64,000 nt of DNA from Thiodiazotropha sp050305635 (GTDB lineage Bacteria > Pseudomonadota > Gammaproteobacteria > Chromatiales > Chromatiaceae). Location: positions 84,044-148,043 of the forward strand of contig JBNLFS010000079.1 in the NCBI GenBank assembly GCA_050305635.1, in the 5' to 3' direction. The notes under the pieces were generated by a model. That model saw nothing but the letters and a program-made list of their open reading frames with translations, was not told where the DNA came from and searched no databases. Below, piece after piece: positions 60,801 to 64,000 of this stretch. The position numbers and the translations under genes were made by a program. Every line of letters starts with the position of its first letter. The first letter of the stretch is position 1.

Positions 60801-61071
60801 CAGATGGCCCTGGGATGGTATGTATCCAAATTGCCCTAGTAAGGGACGAATTCTGGACGAAGAAAAAAATGACGCGTTATTTTGTACGGATGATGATGAT
60901 GGAGATTCTGAGTGTGAGAAGACCGCATATGACCAATGTGTTCTTGAGTATATTCATAAAATAGATCAATGTACGATATACGATTATATGAATTATAACT
61001 GTATTCAATGGGTAACTCATGTAAGAGAAATGTGTAGAAGTATTGCAAAGGAGAAATGTCCTTTAAAGTGA
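57886..61071 (+). CDS. Rhs/YD-repeat protein, core and C-terminal tip (continuation of the frameshifted gene)
   Basis: 1061 residues in the frame opened at GTG 57886; read-through from 57814 is the natural join to the upstream part. YD repeats fill residues about 50-800 (YDPNGNLTHTRDANQHP, YTYDEAGNRLSQTDARG and similar). From about 58610 to 59930 the DNA is very GC-rich, then returns to moderate and finally AT-rich. The Rhs-associated core end is present: HTDHLGTVVKATDPAQN, then RDYDPTTGRYLQSDPIGQAG and RPLSFVDPMGL, where the shell is normally self-cleaved. The 116-residue tip after DPMGL is Cys-rich, with HQFICVGDECAG, a DDDD run and YNCIQWV. It is probably a toxin or effector domain. Function is unproven. 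Confidence 0.82.
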   Translation: MYNGQPDPFNNDIIAQCSVASFNGQPSPVLCRVVEQATTDDNGARGFAAIIDASVQNREILFSYDDAGRLIKKSSPVDVQSSTELSYYESDTEYYRRGDLKSVTNALGHVTDYLAYDKHGQPTSIRDPNGSITTLDYDDRQRLIYHSVGNRITRYTYDLNGRLVGVNYPDGQSETRVYDGAGRLVAVSDEQQNRRELSYDLEGNLLSDTLIDSVGATAYTKRHHYNSHYQRDVTTDANNYDEVFAYDPNGNLTHTRDANQHPTTQVYDPLDRLTESSDALQGVTDYEYDAQGNLVQVTDPTGLTTTYDYDGLGNLLSQSSPDTGTTRYTYDEAGNRLSQTDARGVTVHYTYDALNRLTAIAYPDSSRNISYTYDQGAHGIGRLTRMQDAEGATDYAYNAYGDLLTHTCTSLDGVITQYSYSYDPQGHLASLRYPSGHRVHYSYTQGQLTGLSLETPEGATQPLVSQIQRLPFGPIRALDFGNGLSLSRTYDQDYRLIAQSLPGVLEDSYGHDPVGNIIDWQDLLQTARDQQFGYDALDRLISASGAYGDLGYAYDPVGNRLSFSEGTDTETYDYVPDTHRLHEILGATTDTRQYDANGNTLESAQGSYTYDDTNRLVSFTQGSTTATYAYNGKGERIRKEVNGSITRFRYAPSGELLGEYDATGQAIREYVYLEGQPIAQIQQDNQPYGIDFTQNPILSYGGGTSQDISGSVETSSDGVIMVGNTWKKIAFPYTVTPNTILAFDFESTQQGELHGIGFDTDDAISPDRSFIVYGTQSWGIRSEGRYSGSGQQHFEIPVGNYFTGSMQWLTLTNDHDVAEPTGESRFRNVRVYEAGAETGDEGSALVYLHTDHLGTVVKATDPAQNVVWDAVRRPFGERAVEVAQVEVLLGFAGQYFDQESGNFQNYFRDYDPTTGRYLQSDPIGQAGGLNTYSYVSNRPLSFVDPMGLAEVCWSWGGNWPHQFICVGDECAGRWPWDGMYPNCPSKGRILDEEKNDALFCTDDDDGDSECEKTAYDQCVLEYIHKIDQCTIYDYMNYNCIQWVTHVREMCRSIAKEKCPLK

Positions 61072-61096
61072 AATACAATATTTTACTGATTAAATT

Positions 61097-61486
61097 ATGG
61101 GAATTAGATTGATTAAAATACTAGTGATTGTTGCTTGTGCATCTGCCTTGATATACATAATTATGTCACCTACTAAAGAAGAGTACGCAAGAATTCACGC
61201 CGCTAAGCAAGATATAAGAAGGCTAGATGAGAAAATAAAGGAATTTAAACGAACAACAGGCCACTTTATGGAAACGGAAGATTGGTTTTCTTCGCTGAAA
61301 AAAGTGGAGGTTGAAGAAAATTCTTTTTTGAGTCGGATGCTCGTACGTGATGGGGTGCCAATAGACCCTTGGGGTAATCCGTATATATTTAAATACCCAG
61401 GACAAAAAAAAGAATTTGACTTAGTAAGCTATGGTGCCGATAGTGAAATTGGTGGGTTTGGCGAAGACAGTGATATTTCTAATTGA
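61097..61486 (+). CDS. Membrane-anchored GspG-like (T2SSG) domain protein, candidate immunity protein
   Basis: 129 residues, 25 bp after the Rhs stop. A single membrane helix (about 5-23) lacks the prepilin-peptidase motif of true pseudopilins. Then IHAAKQDIRRLDEKIKEFKRTTG resembles the GspG helix, and PIDPWGNPYIFKYPGQ with SYGADSEIGGFGEDSDIS matches the GspG C-terminal calcium-binding loop. No other type II secretion gene is present. Its position behind a Rhs tip makes it a candidate immunity protein, facing the periplasm. AT-rich like the tip. The role is an inference. Confidence 0.75.
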   Translation: MGIRLIKILVIVACASALIYIIMSPTKEEYARIHAAKQDIRRLDEKIKEFKRTTGHFMETEDWFSSLKKVEVEENSFLSRMLVRDGVPIDPWGNPYIFKYPGQKKEFDLVSYGADSEIGGFGEDSDISN

Positions 61487-61568
61487 CCCGATCACTTAAT
61501 TTTTCTGTACCTGGTCTATTCTGGTTAATGGAATATTCGAGGTAGGTAGGTTTGCTTGCTTTAGCGGG

Positions 61569-61594
61569 AAAATAAAGGACACCCGTAAAAATCT
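61569..61594. repeat. 26-bp repeat, left copy
   Basis: AAAATAAAGGACACCCGTAA plus AAATCT recurs at 63591-63616 with two changes. The two direct copies bracket the RAYT element and the orphan Rhs tip. It may be an end sequence of a transposase-linked element. Confidence 0.55.
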
Positions 61595-61609
61595 AAGAAA
61601 AAAGAGATA

Positions 61610-61636
61610 GGGGACACTCATAACATAATAACTTAA
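61610..61636. repeat. Left inverted repeat of the RAYT element
   Basis: The sequence GGGGACACTCATAA followed by CATAATAACTTAA matches, as an inverted repeat, 62682-62708 over 27 bp with two mismatches. It lies 36 bp before the RAYT start codon. A partial third copy lies at 63340-63357. Confidence 0.75.
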
Positions 61637-61671
61637 TTGACAAACACCTAACCCAGCGTTAGCTTTGTTCC

Positions 61672-62685
61672 ATGCCTAGACTTGGACGCTTACACATACC
61701 CGGTGGCTGCTACCATGTAATGGGGCGAGGGTTGGAGCGTCGGCGGAATTTTTTACGCTGACGGGGATAAACAGGACTTCCTGTCCCGTCTGGGAGAGAC
61801 ATTGGTGCGCAGTGGTTCCCAGTGCCTGGCCTGGTCGGTAATGACAATCACTATCACCTGTTGATCCGCGTAGGAGATCAACCGCTGACCAAATTGATGT
61901 CGCCTCTGCTAGGAGGTTACGCGGGCCACTACAACCGGCGTCATCGCCGTAATGGTTACGTTTTTCAGAATCGCTATAAATCCATACTCTGTGATGAAAA
62001 TTCCTACTTGTTGGAGTTAGTGCGCTACATACACTTGAATCCCCTGCGTGCGGACATGGTTAAAAGCCTGAGTGACCTGGATCGATACCCGTGGACCGGT
62101 CATGCAACCCTTCTGGGGCATCGTAAGCAGGATTGGCAGTCGGTTTCCGAGGTATTGAATCTGTTTGCCTCACGGGTTGGAACGGCGAGACGCCGATATC
62201 GGGAATTTGTTGGCCAGGGCCTTGCGGAAAGTGACTCAGATGCACTTCTGGGCGGCGGTCTGGTTCGCAGTTACGGCGGTTGGGAAGGGATCAAGCGTTT
62301 GCGCAAGGAACATGTACACTGCATTGGTGACGAACGTATCCTGGGGGACAGTGGCTTCGTCGAACGAGCACTGGCACAAGACACTTTGACGGTTGAAAAA
62401 GGCACACAGCGAATTCAGGCTGGGTGGGATCTGGATCAGCTCATTCACAGTGTATGCCTGTACTGTGGAATCAAAGAAGAACGGTTAGGGAAAAAAGCCC
62501 GGGATAATGATTTGTCATTGGCAAAGTCACTGATCTGCCTCTGGGGTACTCAGGAGCTTAATATAAGAATGCGTGAAATAGCACACCGCTTGTCCATAAG
62601 CCAACCAGCGGTATCACAATGGGTGAATCGTGGTTGTGAATACTGCCGTGAGTTGGGAATAGATTTCGAGACAATCGATCGTTAA
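61672..62685 (+). pseudogene. REP-associated tyrosine transposase (RAYT, Y1 family), two compensating frameshifts
   Basis: From ATG 61672 the reading is MPRLGRLHIPGGCYHVMGRG and then stops in frame. Removing one base in the GGAATTTTTT run near 61750 restores IFYADGDKQDFLSRLGE. Restoring one G near 61840 gives the HUH motif MDNHYHLLIRVG and returns to the original frame. The rest is intact: RNGYVFQNRYKSILCDENSYLLELVRYIHLNPLRA near 61950 and a C-terminal KI-type helix-turn-helix (MREIAHRLSISQPAVSQWV) near 62580. Y1 transposases nick and join single strands by a tyrosine. The paired errors may be mutations or assembly mistakes. Confidence 0.82.
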
Positions 62686-62708
62686 GTTAATATCTTATGA
62701 GTGTCCCC
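62682..62708. repeat. Right inverted repeat of the RAYT element
   Basis: TTAAGTTAATATCTTATGAG plus TGTCCCC is the inverse of 61610-61636 with two mismatches. It overlaps the transposase stop codon and the start of the orphan Rhs tip. Confidence 0.75.
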
Positions 62709-63143
62709 CAAACCCAGGAAACTGGTAACTACTACAACTACAAGAGGGACTACGACCCAAGCACAGGACGTTATCTTCAGTCTGATCCTATTGGGCTTAA
62801 GGGAGGCTTAAATACTTATGGATATGTTGGGGGGAATCCAATCATGAGAGTTGACCCAAAGGGATTGGCATACAGTCCTTGGGGTGAGCATGGCCAGCCA
62901 ATATGTCCCTGTGGAAAAGAACTAGTCACAGATTGGAATTGTGTGAATGAAACATGGGCTACGCTAAACTGTGGTAACGCAGGTGTAACTGCGGAAGCGG
63001 GTGTTGGGTTAGGTGCTACATTTTGGGCGACAGCAGGTAGTTCGTCAGCATCAGCAACGGCCGGTTCTGTTGGTGGGGTAGTTGGTGTTTGGGCTGGTTC
63101 AACATGGATGGGCGCAGTTCTTAGCTGCAAATATTGTCAATGA
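62697..63143 (+). CDS. Orphan Rhs C-terminal tip with Gly/Ala-rich hydrophobic domain
   Basis: 148 residues. Residues about 13-55 (NYYNYKRDYDPSTGRYLQSD through DPKGL) are the conserved end of a Rhs core, matching the main Rhs end at 60601-60727 in protein and largely in DNA. The rest is a different tip: a short CPCGKE/NCVNETWATLNC segment and a Gly/Ala/Ser-rich stretch of about 50 residues (AGVTAEAGVGLGATFW, then GSVGGVVGVWAGSTWMGAVL) like a glycine-zipper membrane hairpin. It lacks its own signal peptide. Its ATG lies within the RAYT end, so expression without fusion is doubtful. It may be a displaced tip awaiting recombination. Confidence 0.78.
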   Translation: MSVPQTQETGNYYNYKRDYDPSTGRYLQSDPIGLKGGLNTYGYVGGNPIMRVDPKGLAYSPWGEHGQPICPCGKELVTDWNCVNETWATLNCGNAGVTAEAGVGLGATFWATAGSSSASATAGSVGGVVGVWAGSTWMGAVLSCKYCQ

Positions 63144-63310
63144 ACAGTGTGACAAAATATGGTATTGCCTTGTTGTTGGTGACATCTGGGCTTGGCATGT
63201 TGGTTTACCGTGTGATGTTAGATGGAATATACGCTGTTGCTCAATGTTGCATAGCTGTGGTGATGCTATATGTTGCTGCAACTGTGCTGCTAAAGGATAA
63301 ACAAAGGTAA
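63140..63310 (+). CDS. 56-residue two-helix membrane protein, candidate immunity partner of the orphan tip
   Basis: The ATG at 63140 overlaps the orphan-tip stop as ATGA and gives a frame of 56 residues. It begins MNSVTKYGIALLLVTSGLGM and continues with VYRVMLDGIYAVAQ, then a second helix CIAVVMLYVAATVLL and a basic tail KDKQR. Two hydrophobic segments joined by a short loop make an inner-membrane hairpin. Translational coupling to a Gly-rich toxin-like tip is the arrangement of small membrane immunity proteins. No family is recognised. Composition is AT-rich like the tip. Confidence 0.62.
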   Translation: MNSVTKYGIALLLVTSGLGMLVYRVMLDGIYAVAQCCIAVVMLYVAATVLLKDKQR

Positions 63311-63481
63311 ACGAGGACATCCAGATTAAGTGGTAAGAAGGGGACACTCATAATTTAAAAAGATAAACCGGGACAGTCACCGTTTGAAAAGATCATTGAG
63401 GTGAGTTAGAGTTAAAAACGCACTACGTGGACATCCACTATAAAAAGCCTCGCTCAGAGGGTCTATCCGGACAGCCACAGT

Positions 63482-63516
63482 AAAAAGCCTCGCTCAGAAT
63501 AGAGCGAGGCTTTTTT
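63482..63516 (+). terminator. Strong intrinsic terminator
   Basis: AAAAAGCCTCGCTC (63482-63495) pairs perfectly with GAGCGAGGCTTTTT (63502-63515) over a 6-nt loop and ends in a T-tract. A truncated copy of the left arm stands about 36 bp upstream. Confidence 0.85.
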
Positions 63517-63590
63517 GTTTGTGTTTACTTGGTGGTCAAGATCAGCCGCCCCGGCCTGACCCGTATCTTGACCATCGAACCGATCTTAAT

Positions 63591-63616
63591 AAAATAAAGG
63601 ACATCCGTAAAATTCT
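63591..63616. repeat. 26-bp repeat, right copy
   Basis: AAAATAAAGGACATCCGTAA plus AATTCT differs from 61569-61594 at two positions. It lies 66 bp before the second transposase start. Confidence 0.55.
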
Positions 63617-63682
63617 GGACACGCCACCCGCTATGAGATAGCCTGAAACCGAATCGATCAAGGACGAAACCAGGAGGTTAGG

Positions 63683-64000
63683 ATGACCACCGCCCGAGAA
63701 AGACTGATCAGTCTTGCAGACACCCCCTATTACCATTGCATCTCTCGTTGTGTACGCAGAGCCTGGCTGTGTGGTAATGATCCCTATACCGGAAAATGTT
63801 TTGAACATCGGCGCCAATGGGTATTGGATCGACTGCGCGCACTGTCCGATATCTTTGCTATAGAAATTTGCGCCTATGCCATCATGTCGAACCACTATCA
63901 TGTGGTTTTACATATTTCAGCTAATCAAGTAACGGAGTGGTCCGATACTGATGTGGCGCGCCGATGGATGCAACTCTACAAAGGGCACCTACTGGTGGAT
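63683..64000 (+). CDS. Y1 (IS200-like / RAYT) transposase, C-terminus cut off by window edge
   Basis: The ATG at 63683 stands behind AGGAGG, and 106 codons run to the window end without a stop. The sequence opens MTTARERLISLADTPYYHCI, with the family's YYHCISRCVRRAWLCG, then ALSDIFAIEICAYAIMSNHYHVVLHI, in which NHYH is the HUH metal motif. The nucleophilic Tyr lies beyond the window. It is a different subfamily from the RAYT at 61672 (longer, SRCVRRAWLCG type). It looks intact, so it could act in trans on related ends. Confidence 0.88.
   Translation, partial: MTTARERLISLADTPYYHCISRCVRRAWLCGNDPYTGKCFEHRRQWVLDRLRALSDIFAIEICAYAIMSNHYHVVLHISANQVTEWSDTDVARRWMQLYKGHLLVD

Larger units (their letters stand above)
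61610..62708 (+). mobile_element. RAYT-type insertion element with 27-bp inverted ends
   Basis: The two near-perfect inverted repeats enclose the Y1 transposase gene and little else (1,099 bp). The element lies between the Rhs/GspG-like pair and an orphan Rhs tip, whose start codon is created inside the right repeat (TTATGAGTGTCCCC). Y1/HUH transposases usually recognise subterminal hairpins rather than long inverted ends, so the boundaries are inferred from the repeats alone. Confidence 0.6.
63311..63682. other. Repeat-rich gap before the second transposase
   Basis: About 370 bp without a gene. It holds a partial GGGGACACTCATAA copy (63340-63357), several GGACAxxC motifs, two copies of AAAAAGCCTCGCTCAGA, a strong terminator (63482-63516), a TGGTCAAGAT/ATCTTGACCA 10-bp stem (63533-63574) and the right 26-bp repeat (63591-63616). 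Confidence 0.65.

Noticed and set aside
63082..63300. 72-codon frame overlapping the orphan tip end
   Set aside because: The frame from 63140, with ATGA coupling and two clean hydrophobic helices, is the better candidate in the same DNA.

Overview
This window is the chromosomal replication-origin region of a gammaproteobacterium, with ordinary housekeeping genes on the left and an Rhs / mobile-element locus on the right. The origin markers are dnaA-dnaN-recF-gyrB on the minus strand, divergent from rpmH-rnpA-yidD-yidC-mnmE, followed by mnmG-rsmG-parA-parB. A glnA/ntrBC cluster, dimeric-type glyQ/glyS, cytochrome c', PEP carboxylase, adenylylsulfate kinase and a tightly coupled tusA operon would fit a sulfur-oxidising Chromatiales-type lineage. 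That lineage is an inference from gene content; nothing here proves it.

Layout. 1-5 kb: cysC (cut by the window edge), a TraB-family membrane protein, cca, a DUF4124 protein, a PilZ protein and cytochrome c'. 5-12 kb: a 1285-residue DUF3683/FAD/Fe-S oxidoreductase and ppc. 12.5-16 kb: a CAP-domain lipoprotein, a conserved unknown, a 26-residue membrane peptide, a hemerythrin and the remnant of an ABC1/UbiB-like kinase with its middle deleted. 16-22.5 kb: a TIGR01777 epimerase, hemE plus a beta-hydroxyacid dehydrogenase, a soluble PDC sensor protein, an ODP-type di-iron protein and endonuclease V. 22.7-27.7 kb: ntrC, ntrB, a DUF4124 protein and glnA, with NtrC-type palindromes upstream of ntrB and glnA. 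27.7-30.2 kb: a PP-loop thiolase-like protein, TusA and a CDF transporter, translationally coupled. 30.4-35 kb: glyQ, glyS, a MazG-like protein, gmhB and plsC. 35.5-42 kb: gyrB, recF, dnaN, dnaA and a putative oriC; two 16-bp parS palindromes lie inside recF. 42.2-46.3 kb: rpmH to mnmE and a DUF465 protein. 46.3-50.2 kb: a MoxR / DUF58 / transglutaminase operon. 51-55.4 kb: mnmG, rsmG, parA, parB.

From 55.4 kb the base composition drops and an accessory locus begins. It holds a Sec-exported Rhs/YD-repeat protein of about 1665 residues, split by one frameshift. Its core is GC-rich, between an AT-rich N-terminus and an AT-rich C-terminal tip whose His and Asn-Cys-x-x-Trp motifs suggest an LRAT/NlpC-P60-like fold. 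A membrane-anchored GspG-like protein follows and is a candidate immunity protein. Next is a REP-associated tyrosine transposase (RAYT) element with 27-bp inverted ends, then an orphan Rhs tip rich in Gly/Ala. That tip overlaps by ATGA an otherwise unlisted 56-residue two-helix membrane protein. A second Y1 transposase runs off the right edge. This tip-replacement region is the most novel part of the window.

Several repeat families are spread through the intergenic spaces: a TTCCCACGC hairpin (including one REPIN-like inverted pair), CACGAAGGA arrays, a GTAGCCCGGG-type repeat and a 139-bp inverted-repeat element beside glnA. I saw no rRNA, tRNA or CRISPR array.
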